A stretch of 64,000 bases of DNA, from positions 62,001 through 126,000 of the forward strand of contig NZ_JAPJZH010000006.1 of the NCBI RefSeq assembly GCF_027889715.1, written 5' to 3'. Under the pieces are notes generated by a model that saw only the letters and a program-made list of their open reading frames with translations, was not told the DNA's origin and did no database searches. Position numbers and translations under genes: made by a program. Below are positions 42,235 through 50,211 of the stretch, piece by piece (positions within the stretch are counted from its first letter, which is position 1; the number at the start of each line of letters is the position of its first letter). Source of the stretch: Allohoeflea poritis (lineage in GTDB: Bacteria > Pseudomonadota > Alphaproteobacteria > Rhizobiales > Rhizobiaceae).

Positions 42235-43608
42235 ATGACCGACATCCTCTTCGCCAACAATGCCGCATCCACACTGGCAGCAGACATCAATAACAGCCAG
42301 ACGACGCTGACGGTCCAATCGGCGGATCAAGACGAGTTTCCCGCGCCGACCGGAAACAAGTATTTCCTCGTTACGCTCGAGGACAGCGGCGGCAACCGCG
42401 AGATCGTGAAATGCACGGGTCGCACCACCAACGTACTGACGATCGTGCGCGGCCAGGACGGCACGGTCGCGCGTGCGTTCATCTCAGGCGACGCCGTTTC
42501 GATGCGGATGACCAAGGCCGGGATTGAAGCGATCCAGGCCGACAACACAAATGTTGCGGCGGCCGGCGCGGCGATGGCCGGGAACAATCTGAGTGACCTG
42601 GGAAATATCGCAACAGCGGTTGCAAACCTTGGTTTGACGATCGGCAGTCAGGTTCAGGCCTTTAGTGCGGTACTGGCCGCAACGACGGCGTCATTTACTT
42701 CCGCGCTAAAGGCCAAGTTGGACGGCATCGAGCCGGGGGCCGACGTGACCGATACCGCCAATGTCACCGCCGCAGGCGCACTTATGGACAGCGAGGTTGA
42801 CGCTGACATAAAGACTTTGACCCTGCCGGCAAACACGACGATCAGCGCTGCCGGTGCAGCCTTGATCGACGACGCCGATGCGGCAGCGCAGCGAGCGACA
42901 CTCGCTCTCGGTACCTCGGCGACTTACGACATTACCGACGGTTCGAGCTACTGGAACGGGGTCCCAGTCGTTCGAAGTGACGGGGTAATGGAGATCGGTC
43001 GCTACATCGATTTCCACAATTCTGATACGGATGTGAGTGACTACGCCTTCCGCATCGAAACGGGGGGCGGAAACACAAAGCTGGTCGCCAATCCTGGTTC
43101 GGGATCGGCGGGATACTTCTATTTTTCAAACGGACCGGATGACGTCGCGGTCGCAGATGGGGGAACCGGTCGCGGCTCCCACACGGCTTACGGTGTAATC
43201 TGCGGTGGAACGACCGCCACCGGTGCCCAACAATCTGTCGCAGGGCTCGGCGCAGCCGGCCAGCCATTGGTTTCCAACGGTGCAGGAGCTCTGCCGTCGT
43301 TCCAGCACCTTAAAGGTGTCCAGGCCTGGGTGAAATTCGACGACGCCGGCGTCATCTCCGCCAGCGAGAATGTCACGTCCGTGACCGACAGCGGTACCGG
43401 TGACTTTACCATCAATCTCGCCATCACGATGGCAAACGCAAACTACGTTGTCGCTGGCAGCATCCAGAAGGCAGCCGAACTCGACAACGTTTTATCTGTC
43501 GACGGCCAGACCACGACAACCGTCGGCATCGCCGTCGCCGATGTCGGAGCCGGCACCCGGGACGATCCCGATTACATCTTCGTCGCGATCATAGGGGAGC
43601 GCGCCTGA
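42235..43608 (+). CDS. Tail fibre protein 1
   Basis: A 457-residue tail fibre. The first 100 residues (MTDILFANNAASTLAADINN, then CTGRTTNVLTIVRGQDG) form an attachment-type domain shared with the next gene. The middle is Ala/Asp-rich with repeats, and the C-terminal 100 residues (from about 355) form a receptor-binding-like domain. It probably trimerises and contacts the host envelope. The gene starts 10 bases after the adaptor. Its duplicate at 43637 shares whole stretches of DNA. Confidence 0.82.
   Translation: MTDILFANNAASTLAADINNSQTTLTVQSADQDEFPAPTGNKYFLVTLEDSGGNREIVKCTGRTTNVLTIVRGQDGTVARAFISGDAVSMRMTKAGIEAIQADNTNVAAAGAAMAGNNLSDLGNIATAVANLGLTIGSQVQAFSAVLAATTASFTSALKAKLDGIEPGADVTDTANVTAAGALMDSEVDADIKTLTLPANTTISAAGAALIDDADAAAQRATLALGTSATYDITDGSSYWNGVPVVRSDGVMEIGRYIDFHNSDTDVSDYAFRIETGGGNTKLVANPGSGSAGYFYFSNGPDDVAVADGGTGRGSHTAYGVICGGTTATGAQQSVAGLGAAGQPLVSNGAGALPSFQHLKGVQAWVKFDDAGVISASENVTSVTDSGTGDFTINLAITMANANYVVAGSIQKAAELDNVLSVDGQTTTTVGIAVADVGAGTRDDPDYIFVAIIGERA
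42421..42465 (+). repeat. 45-bp exact repeat, copy 1 (in fibre 1)
   Basis: The 45 bases starting CGCACCACCAACGTACTGAC occur without a mismatch here and at 43823-43867, at the same offset (186 bases from each ATG), while flanking DNA differs. This suggests recent gene conversion or strong constraint, and provides a site for recombination between the two fibre genes. Confidence 0.85.
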
Positions 43609-43636
43609 TGATCTTTGAACCAATGCGAGGCACGTC

Positions 43637-44647
43637 ATGACGGATGTTCTGTTTGCCAACAACGCAGCGTCAACGCTGGCAGCCGGTATTGATGCGGCGC
43701 AGCTCACGATTTCGGTGCAGGCCGGCGACGCCGGCGAGTTCCCCCAGCCGTCCGGTAACCAGTGGTTTCACGTCACGGTAGAGGATGGTTCCGGCAACAT
43801 CGAAACAATGAAGTGCACCGACCGCACCACCAACGTACTGACGATCGTGCGCGGCCAGGACGGCACGACAGCAAAGGCATTTACCGCGGGCGCGGTGGTC
43901 GAAGCGCGGCTTACTAAGGGCGCGTTGGAGGATATGCAGCCCAACACGGCAAACGTCACTGAGGCCGGGGCGCTGATGGACAGCGAAGTCGATGCGAACC
44001 TCAAGACGTTGAGCCTTCCGGCCAACACGACGATCACACCGGCCGGGGCGGCCTTGATCGACGATGCGGATGCGGCAGCGCAAAAGGCGACACTCGGACT
44101 GAACAATGTCGACAACACAACGGACGCCAACAAGCCGGTCAGCAGCGCGCAGCAAGCAGCACTTGATCTCAAGGCAATCGTGGCACGCGCGGTCAACACG
44201 GGTGTCGGCTTGCAGGGTGGTGGCGATCTTTCGGCCGATAGAACGATCAGTGCGGTTCTGGCCAGCCAGGCAGAAGCGGAGGCCGGGGTACTCGACAACG
44301 TCCTCATGACGCCGCTGCGCGTCGCACAGGCGATTGCCGCGCTGCAAAACACTTATCCGCGCATGGCCTGGATTTCGTTCAACGGTACCGGAACGCCCGC
44401 GATCATCGCTTCGGAGGGTTTCACCTCGATCACGGACATCGGCACGGGACGATGGGACCTGAATTTCTCCACTGCAATGCCCAACGCGAACTACGCGGTG
44501 GCGGGCCTGTTCGACAATAATTCGAACACCCAGAACATGTATTTCTCGAACAAGACGGTAAACTCCGTGCGGGCAGAAATCACCCAGTCCGGCGCCAGCT
44601 ATGTCGACATCTCTAACGTCACCATCATCGTCATGGGAGCGAACTAA
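43637..44647 (+). CDS. Tail fibre protein 2 (paralogue of fibre 1)
   Basis: A 336-residue tail fibre paralogous to the preceding one. The N-terminal 100 residues are collinear without gaps (MTDVLFANNAASTLAAGIDA). A central segment (TANVTEAGALMDSEVDANLK) also matches, but the C-terminal 100 residues differ more, as expected for receptor-binding ends. The middle of fibre 1 (about 120 residues) is missing. GCGAGG precedes the ATG. It is coupled to the following assembly-like gene (one shared base). Confidence 0.82.
   Translation: MTDVLFANNAASTLAAGIDAAQLTISVQAGDAGEFPQPSGNQWFHVTVEDGSGNIETMKCTDRTTNVLTIVRGQDGTTAKAFTAGAVVEARLTKGALEDMQPNTANVTEAGALMDSEVDANLKTLSLPANTTITPAGAALIDDADAAAQKATLGLNNVDNTTDANKPVSSAQQAALDLKAIVARAVNTGVGLQGGGDLSADRTISAVLASQAEAEAGVLDNVLMTPLRVAQAIAALQNTYPRMAWISFNGTGTPAIIASEGFTSITDIGTGRWDLNFSTAMPNANYAVAGLFDNNSNTQNMYFSNKTVNSVRAEITQSGASYVDISNVTIIVMGAN
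43823..43867 (+). repeat. 45-bp exact repeat, copy 2 (in fibre 2)
   Basis: Second copy of the repeat at 42421-42465. A crossover between the copies would delete about 1.4 kb and leave one hybrid fibre with the fibre 1 base and the fibre 2 tip. Confidence 0.85.
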
Positions 44648-45234
44648 TGCCAGACGTCCTAGTATACAAAGACCCCGAAACCGACGTGCTGCGCGTCGTT
44701 CGCCCCGCGCCGGACTATGACGGCACCTGGAAGGATCTGGCGGAACAGGTTTTGCCGGAGGGTGTCACCGCTTACAAGGTCGTGCCATCCGAGAACCTTC
44801 CCAAAGACCGCCGCAATCGCGATCACTGGAAGGCCAGTTTCAGCCAGACCAAGGCGAACTTCACTGTGTCCGAGGACGCCCCCAGTGACGTCCGGCAGCA
44901 GCGCGTCAATGTCGAGCGCGAACGGCGAAAAACCATGCCGGTCACCGTGTCACTGTCCACCGGCAAGACGTTCCCGGTCGACATGGACAAGGGCGGCCGC
45001 GCGAACATTGCGGACCTGTGCCTGTTCGCTGTCGTCAAGAAGAGTGGCGGGGACAGTTCACCGTTCAAGTTCACGGACGCGAACAATGTCGATCATGCGC
45101 TTACGAATGACGAGATGATCGAGGTCGGCGTCCAGAGCGCTCAACAGATCACGACCATTCACGAGAAGGCGCGGGCCCTGAAAAAGATGGAAACCGTCCC
45201 GGACGATCCGGCCGATGACGCGCTCTGGGACTGA
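44647..45234 (+). CDS. Tail-fibre-associated protein, DUF4376-like C-terminus
   Basis: A 195-residue protein. The C-terminal 100 residues (PVTVSLSTGKTFPVDMDKGG, then FKFTDANNVDHALTNDEMIE) resemble the DUF4376 domain that follows phage fibres and is often fused to fibre-assembly chaperones. The N-terminal 90 residues (MPDVLVYKDPETDVLRVVRP) are not recognised. It probably helps fold or attach the fibres encoded just before. Confidence 0.68.
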   Translation: MPDVLVYKDPETDVLRVVRPAPDYDGTWKDLAEQVLPEGVTAYKVVPSENLPKDRRNRDHWKASFSQTKANFTVSEDAPSDVRQQRVNVERERRKTMPVTVSLSTGKTFPVDMDKGGRANIADLCLFAVVKKSGGDSSPFKFTDANNVDHALTNDEMIEVGVQSAQQITTIHEKARALKKMETVPDDPADDALWD

Positions 45235-45258
45235 AACACCGGAAGGACCTGAACCGCC

Positions 45259-47013
45259 ATGGTTGCGATCACGATCAACTCCTTCGTCGGCGAGCAGCCG
45301 CGCATCGTTCCGCGCAACATTCCCAACAACGCGTCGCAGAACGCGCAGAATACGCGGCTCGACGATGGTGCGCTGACACCGATTCGCACACCGCAGGAGG
45401 AGCACGACCCGTCACCAACCGACTGGTCGAGCAATCAGACGATCTTCAAGCATGGTTCGACCTGGTACAGTTGGGCCGGCGTCGTCAATGCCGCCCCCGG
45501 CCCGGTCGCCACCGATCGGCTTTATTTTACCGGCGACGGTGTGCCCAAGATGAAGGTTTCAGGCACCGATTATAACCTTGCGGTATCGAGATCGGCCGTC
45601 GCGCTGACCGCGACCCTCGGCGGTGTTGGATCCGGCGATGTGACGACCCGGGTCTATGTCTACACCTACGTCACCGATTATGGCGAAGAATCCGAACCAA
45701 ATCCGGCGAGCAACGAGATCGACTGGCAACCAGGCAATACGGTAACCCTCTCCGGTTTCGAGGCAGCGCCGGCGGGCCGCAACATCACAAAGCAGCGGAT
45801 CTATCGCTCGCAGACCGGACAGACCGGTACCTATTTCTATTTGATTGCGGAGCGCACCGCGTCGGCCTCGAACTTCGTCGACAACATTGCCGTCGATGCG
45901 TTCCAGGAAGTGCTGCCGTCGGCGGACTGGAACACGCCGCCCGACACTCTGACGGGCCTAACGCCGCTCGACAACGGCATGATGGCCGCGTTCACCGGCA
46001 ACAAACTCTATTTCTGCGAACCGTACCATCCCCACGCCTGGCCGGAGAAGTATGTTCTGACCTTCGACTATCCGATCGTGGCGGTCCGCAAAGCTGGACC
46101 GCTGCAGGTGGTGATGACCGAGGGGACTCCATATCTCGTCACCGGTACCGCGCCGGAGAACATGCAGTCCAGGCAACTGGAGTACAATGCACCGTGCATC
46201 AACGCACGGGGCGTGGTCGATCTTGGTTATGCAATTGCCTATCCCACGCACGAAGGACTTGTGGTCGTCGATGCGGGCGGCGGTGTGAAAATCGCGACCC
46301 GCAAGCTGTTCAAGAAGGAAGACTGGCTGGCACTGTCGCCTTCGACCATCGTTGCCGCGCAACTCTCTGGCCAATATGCGATGTTCTATGACACAACCGA
46401 TGCCCTCGGCACGACGGTTCAAGGTGGATTGTTCATCGACACGGTCGGGGAAGAATATCTCAGCCGATTCACGGAGATCGCAAAGGCCACGTTCTTCGAT
46501 CGAACGGCCTCGAAACTCTATTATCTCGACACTGCCGGCAAGGTCCAAGAGTTCGACGGCGAACAGTCGCCGCGCCACAACATGAACTGGCGATCGAAGG
46601 AGTTCGTGTTTCCATTGCCGGTCGGAATGGCGGCGATCATGATCGATGCGGACTCCACGCTGACAGCACAGGAGACCGCTAACATTGCCGCGCAAAATAC
46701 TGCGATCGCCGCCGCCAACGCAGCAGCTATTGCCGCCGGTCCGGTGCGCGGCTCTCTCAACAGCCGCGCCCTGAACACGACTCGGTTGAGCGGCAGCGAC
46801 CTGACGCCTCTGGTCGCCGAACAATACGAGTCGATGACCGCGACGATCTATGCCGATGGACAGGCCGTTGCGACCATATCTGAAACCAACAAACAGAAAC
46901 GGCTGCCGTCCGATCGCACCGCGCGCAAATGGGTCATCGACGTCTTTGGCACGATCCAGATCCAACGGATCGCGATGGCGAGCCGGGCCGACGAACTGAG
47001 GACCACGCCGTGA
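45259..47013 (+). CDS. Tail hub/nozzle-like virion protein
   Basis: A 584-residue structural protein with beta-propeller-like repeated strands and short Tyr/Gly/Thr motifs (VYVYTYVTDYGEESEPNPAS), followed by LYFCEPYHPHAWPEKYVLTF. This pattern is typical of podovirus tail-nozzle/stabilisation proteins that close the tail. An Ala-rich helix (residues about 475-500, TANIAAQNTAIAAANAAAIA) is inserted near the C-terminus, possibly extending into the lumen. GGAAGG upstream is the ribosome-binding site. The assignment rests on order, length and pattern. Confidence 0.75.
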   Translation: MVAITINSFVGEQPRIVPRNIPNNASQNAQNTRLDDGALTPIRTPQEEHDPSPTDWSSNQTIFKHGSTWYSWAGVVNAAPGPVATDRLYFTGDGVPKMKVSGTDYNLAVSRSAVALTATLGGVGSGDVTTRVYVYTYVTDYGEESEPNPASNEIDWQPGNTVTLSGFEAAPAGRNITKQRIYRSQTGQTGTYFYLIAERTASASNFVDNIAVDAFQEVLPSADWNTPPDTLTGLTPLDNGMMAAFTGNKLYFCEPYHPHAWPEKYVLTFDYPIVAVRKAGPLQVVMTEGTPYLVTGTAPENMQSRQLEYNAPCINARGVVDLGYAIAYPTHEGLVVVDAGGGVKIATRKLFKKEDWLALSPSTIVAAQLSGQYAMFYDTTDALGTTVQGGLFIDTVGEEYLSRFTEIAKATFFDRTASKLYYLDTAGKVQEFDGEQSPRHNMNWRSKEFVFPLPVGMAAIMIDADSTLTAQETANIAAQNTAIAAANAAAIAAGPVRGSLNSRALNTTRLSGSDLTPLVAEQYESMTATIYADGQAVATISETNKQKRLPSDRTARKWVIDVFGTIQIQRIAMASRADELRTTP

Positions 47014-47267
47014 ACTTCGATGATCGCAACAAGGAAATGCTCGAGGTGTTGGCCGGCGAGCGGTCCAAGAACACGGAGGTGCGGCGCCAACAGGCGGTCC
47101 GCATCAAAGACCTTGAGGGTCTGTTGCAACTCTCGTCACGGCTGCAAAGCGAGACGGTTTCCGCAGCCCCGACCCAGGCGGAACACAATGCGCTGGTAAG
47201 GGACGTTCATCTGATACACAAGCGGCTGATGGCCATGCAGGAGGCGCTTGTCGCGAAACTGCTTTGA
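47010..47267 (+). CDS. Small coiled-coil phage protein, 85 aa
   Basis: An 85-residue helical protein starting at GTG (overlap of 4 with the nozzle gene). It has heptad-like helices (KDLEGLLQLSSRLQSETVSA) and no recognised motif. Its stop overlaps the TTG of the acetyltransferase gene. Confidence 0.6.
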   Translation: MNFDDRNKEMLEVLAGERSKNTEVRRQQAVRIKDLEGLLQLSSRLQSETVSAAPTQAEHNALVRDVHLIHKRLMAMQEALVAKLL

Positions 47268-47719
47268 CATCCCACTATGTTTACGATCCGCACCGCCGTG
47301 AGGAGATACTGACCTGGATGGAAGCGCGCATCCCCGGGATGCGCTTCTATGACGACGCTCAGTGCATCGGGCACGAGCGCGACGGCGCCCTCGTCGGGGC
47401 TGTCGGTTACGACCATTTCAGCCACAACGCATGCATGGTGCATCTCGCATCCGACGGAACACGGCGTTGGCTGACGCGAAAATTCATCCGGCTCGCGATG
47501 GCCTACCCATTCAATCAACTCGGTTGCTCGCGCATCACATGCCTGGTCTCCTCCAAAAATACCGAATCGCTGAGGTTTACCCGCCATTTCGGGTGGATCG
47601 AGGAAGGCCGTATGCGGAGAGCGTCGCCGGACGGTGGTGATTTCGTCGTCTTTGGCATGCTGCGCGAGGAGTGCCGGTATCTCCCCGGCGCTGGCTTTTG
47701 GCTTTCGAAGGCAGTATAA
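47264..47719 (+). CDS. GNAT-family acetyltransferase in the tail gene cluster
   Basis: A 151-residue GNAT domain, starting at TTG. The acetyl-CoA-binding part is SRITCLVSSKNTESLRFTRH, followed by FGWIEEGRMRRASPDGGDFV, as in RimJ-type N-acetyltransferases. Such small acetyltransferases are frequent near podovirus tail genes; the target is unknown (host or virion protein). Its stop lies at the -10 region of leader B. Confidence 0.82.
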   Translation: MTSHYVYDPHRREEILTWMEARIPGMRFYDDAQCIGHERDGALVGAVGYDHFSHNACMVHLASDGTRRWLTRKFIRLAMAYPFNQLGCSRITCLVSSKNTESLRFTRHFGWIEEGRMRRASPDGGDFVVFGMLREECRYLPGAGFWLSKAV

Positions 47720-47770
47720 GTAGGCCAACGCCGCGCAGGATGTGCGATCCGAAAAGATGGACGCACTGTC
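47715..47770 (+). promoter_or_regulatory. Leader B: leader of the S74-domain gene with GGA hairpin
   Basis: GCGCAGGATGTGC (47733-47745) repeats the 13-mer of leaders A and C with one T for C in the loop; a flanking C-G pair extends the stem to 5 bp. A second GGA (47759-47761), 21 bases after the first and 9 before the ATG, is the ribosome-binding site. TATAAG (47715-47720) is a possible -10 box; no good -35 box is seen. Confidence 0.6.
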
Positions 47771-48940
47771 ATGGTCTCAAAGGGCGGCAGCTCAGCACCA
47801 GCACCAGATCCCAATATCGGCCGCGCCGCTCTGAAGCAGGCGGAAACCGGCGAAGCGTGGCTGACCTTCGCCAAAGAGGCGTTTCAGGTATCGACCGAGC
47901 GCCAGGCCGAACTCGACGCGCTCACCAAGGAAGTCACCGATCTTAACCTTGCCGCGGCCAATGAGGAAATCGAGTTCGCCCGCCGAGCGCGGGAACGATA
48001 CGAATCGACCTTCATTCCGCTCGAAGACGAGTTCATCAAGGAAGCGTCGGAATACGGCAGCAAGGAGCGCCAGGACGCTGCCGCGGCGGAAGCAAAAGCA
48101 GACGTCCAGAAGGCCTCCGCCGATCAGAAGGAGCAGCAGCAGCGCAGCGCGGCCGCCCTGGGTATCAATCCGACGAGCGGTCGGTATGCCGGCATCGACC
48201 GCGAGACGGACCTGAACACAGCCGCCGCTTCCGCCGGGGCGCAGAACATTGCAAGGCAACGACAGCGGGACATCGGTCTCGGCCTGAAGGCGGACGTCGT
48301 CAATATGGGCCGCGGCCTGCCGGCACAGTCTGCGCAGGCCGCCGGCCTCGGTCTGAGCGCCAATACGAGCACGGTGGGCCTCAATCAGGCGAACCAACAG
48401 ATTTCGAACGCTGCGACCGGCATCGTGGCGCAGGGCTATTCCGGCGCGCAGGCGGGTTATGCCGGCCAGGCGCAGACACTGAACCAGCAGTATTCCAGCC
48501 AGTTGCGAGCCTGGGAGGCCGAACAGAACGCCCGGGCGCAGAGCGCGGCGGGCATCGGTTCCGCCATCGGCGGTATCGCAGGCCTCTTCATTTCCGACGA
48601 GGACAAGAAGGAAAACAAAAAGCCGATCAAAGAGGGTGAAGCGCTCGAGGCTGTCAAGGATATGCCCGTCGAAGAGTGGCAGTACAAGGACGGCGTTGCC
48701 GATGAGGGCACGCATGTCGGCCCCTATGCGCAGGATTTCAAGCGCGAGACAGGCATGGGCGACGGCAAGACCATCTCGGCCCAGGATGCGATCGGCATCA
48801 CCATCAAAGCCGTCCAGGATCTTGACGAAAAGGTCGAGCAGATCGCCGATGCAGTTGGTGCGCAGACGTCGACGCCGAAGAAGAAAACGACAAAAACGGC
48901 TGAAAATTATTCCCAGGAATATTCCGGATTGGCAGCATGA
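47771..48940 (+). CDS. Virion protein with C-terminal S74 intramolecular-chaperone domain
   Basis: A 389-residue protein. Residues 15 to about 240 are helical and rich in Ala, Gln and Glu, with an internal hydrophobic glycine-rich segment (AAGIGSAIGGIAGLFIS, residues about 259-275). Then SDEDKKENKKPIKEGEALEA, HVGPYAQDFKRETG and ISAQDAIGITIKAVQDL match the peptidase S74 chaperone that trimerises and cleaves itself from fibres. A long helical body with an S74 end is unusual next to internal virion proteins. It is preceded by leader B and overlaps the next gene by ATGA. Confidence 0.75.
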   Translation: MVSKGGSSAPAPDPNIGRAALKQAETGEAWLTFAKEAFQVSTERQAELDALTKEVTDLNLAAANEEIEFARRARERYESTFIPLEDEFIKEASEYGSKERQDAAAAEAKADVQKASADQKEQQQRSAAALGINPTSGRYAGIDRETDLNTAAASAGAQNIARQRQRDIGLGLKADVVNMGRGLPAQSAQAAGLGLSANTSTVGLNQANQQISNAATGIVAQGYSGAQAGYAGQAQTLNQQYSSQLRAWEAEQNARAQSAAGIGSAIGGIAGLFISDEDKKENKKPIKEGEALEAVKDMPVEEWQYKDGVADEGTHVGPYAQDFKRETGMGDGKTISAQDAIGITIKAVQDLDEKVEQIADAVGAQTSTPKKKTTKTAENYSQEYSGLAA

Positions 48941-50136
48941 GCCTTGGTATTGGAATCGGCGCCTTCGTAGATGGGCTGAACGCAGGGATACAGACCCGCG
49001 AAACCATCGATCGAACCCGTGAAAAACGGCAGCGCAAGCAGCGTCTCAGCGATATCACCGCCGAGACAGACCAGGCCTTCCAGCAGGCCGTCGCCAGCGG
49101 CGAAGCCAGCGAGGCGGACTATGACCGGTTCTGGATGACGTTCGCACTGCCGAAACTGCATGCCGAAATGTTGAAGGCCGGCGACTTCGAAGGTGCGCGA
49201 TCGCTGATGGAGTGGGGTCACACCTCTGAAGCGCGTGAAGGTGCGCGCCTGTTCATGTCGAGCCTTGCCAAGGCTCAGACCGGCGATCCGGCTGGCGCGC
49301 TGGACGACGCGATCAGCGCGGCCAAGGTCAAAGGCTACGTCAGCACCGACTACAAGCTGAAATCGCAGGAAGAACTGCGCACCGAGGACGGCCAGCTCAT
49401 CGGCTATCGGTTGACGATCCAGACCGACGAAGGTGAAGAAATCGAACAGGATGTTCGTCTCGAGGACATCCCGCAAATCGTATCCACCCTCGCCAACCCG
49501 CAAGCCGCGTGGGAAACCCAACTGGCCAAGCGCGAGAAGCAGGCCGAGAAGGATGAAAAGGAAACCGCAGCCGCCAAGCAGCGCGCCGCCGGCCTCGAGG
49601 ATTACGAAGCGAAGAAGCGCATCGACCGGAAATACAAGACCGACGACAAGGATTATGAGAAGCAGTACCAGGCCGCCTTCAAGAACCGGATGGAAACCGA
49701 TTTCGCGTTTCAGGAACTTTCAGACGAGGAGAAGGATCGTGTCGTTCGCGAAGATCTGCAACGCAGCCGGAGCTACGCCACTGAGCAGAAGGCCGGTGCA
49801 GGTGTTTCGGCCAGCGACACACCGATCACGCCGAAGAAGGCGCAGGAAAATCTGCTCGTCGACACGGTCACTGGCCAGCCCGTCGACCGCAGCCAGGCCA
49901 GCGGCTTGCGCCAACGTCCACGACCGCCCGCGCCATCGGCCGGACTCATGGAGGAACCCGCGGCCCCGGCAGCCGGTGTCGAAACCCAATTCGACAAGGA
50001 GGCAGAAATCCGGGCCTCTGTCCAAAGGCTCGAAAACGGTGCCAGCCTCGACGAAGAGCGCGACCGGATGATCGAACTGGGGATCTCGGCGGACGAAATC
50101 GAAGCCGTGAAAAACCGCATTCGATCATCAAGGTGA
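48937..50136 (+). CDS. Putative internal virion protein, coiled-coil, 399 aa
   Basis: A 399-residue protein, mostly helical and strongly charged, with long coiled coil at about residues 195-290 (AKREKQAEKDEKETAAAKQR). The N-terminus starts MSLGIGIGAFVDGLNAGIQT and the C-terminal part is Pro-rich with a short helix ending. It resembles the ejected internal proteins of podoviruses that precede the largest virion protein. No catalytic motif was seen. Confidence 0.6.
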   Translation: MSLGIGIGAFVDGLNAGIQTRETIDRTREKRQRKQRLSDITAETDQAFQQAVASGEASEADYDRFWMTFALPKLHAEMLKAGDFEGARSLMEWGHTSEAREGARLFMSSLAKAQTGDPAGALDDAISAAKVKGYVSTDYKLKSQEELRTEDGQLIGYRLTIQTDEGEEIEQDVRLEDIPQIVSTLANPQAAWETQLAKREKQAEKDEKETAAAKQRAAGLEDYEAKKRIDRKYKTDDKDYEKQYQAAFKNRMETDFAFQELSDEEKDRVVREDLQRSRSYATEQKAGAGVSASDTPITPKKAQENLLVDTVTGQPVDRSQASGLRQRPRPPAPSAGLMEEPAAPAAGVETQFDKEAEIRASVQRLENGASLDEERDRMIELGISADEIEAVKNRIRSSR

Positions 50137-50211
50137 CGATGCAAAACCGGTCCGCTATAGTGCGGCCACCGATTTTCTGCGCAGGACGTGCGGCATACAG
50201 GATGCCGAGTC
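50133..50211 (+). promoter_or_regulatory. Leader C: leader of the giant virion gene with GGA hairpins
   Basis: GTGACG (50133) and TATAGT (50156), 17 bases apart, form a plausible promoter. The 13-mer GCGCAGGACGTGC at 50179-50191 is identical to that of leader A and lies 23 bases from the start of the -10 box, as in A. The second stem GGCAT/ATGCC (50192-50206) exposes ACAGG, and GGA at 50200-50202 is 9 bases before the ATG. Confidence 0.65.
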
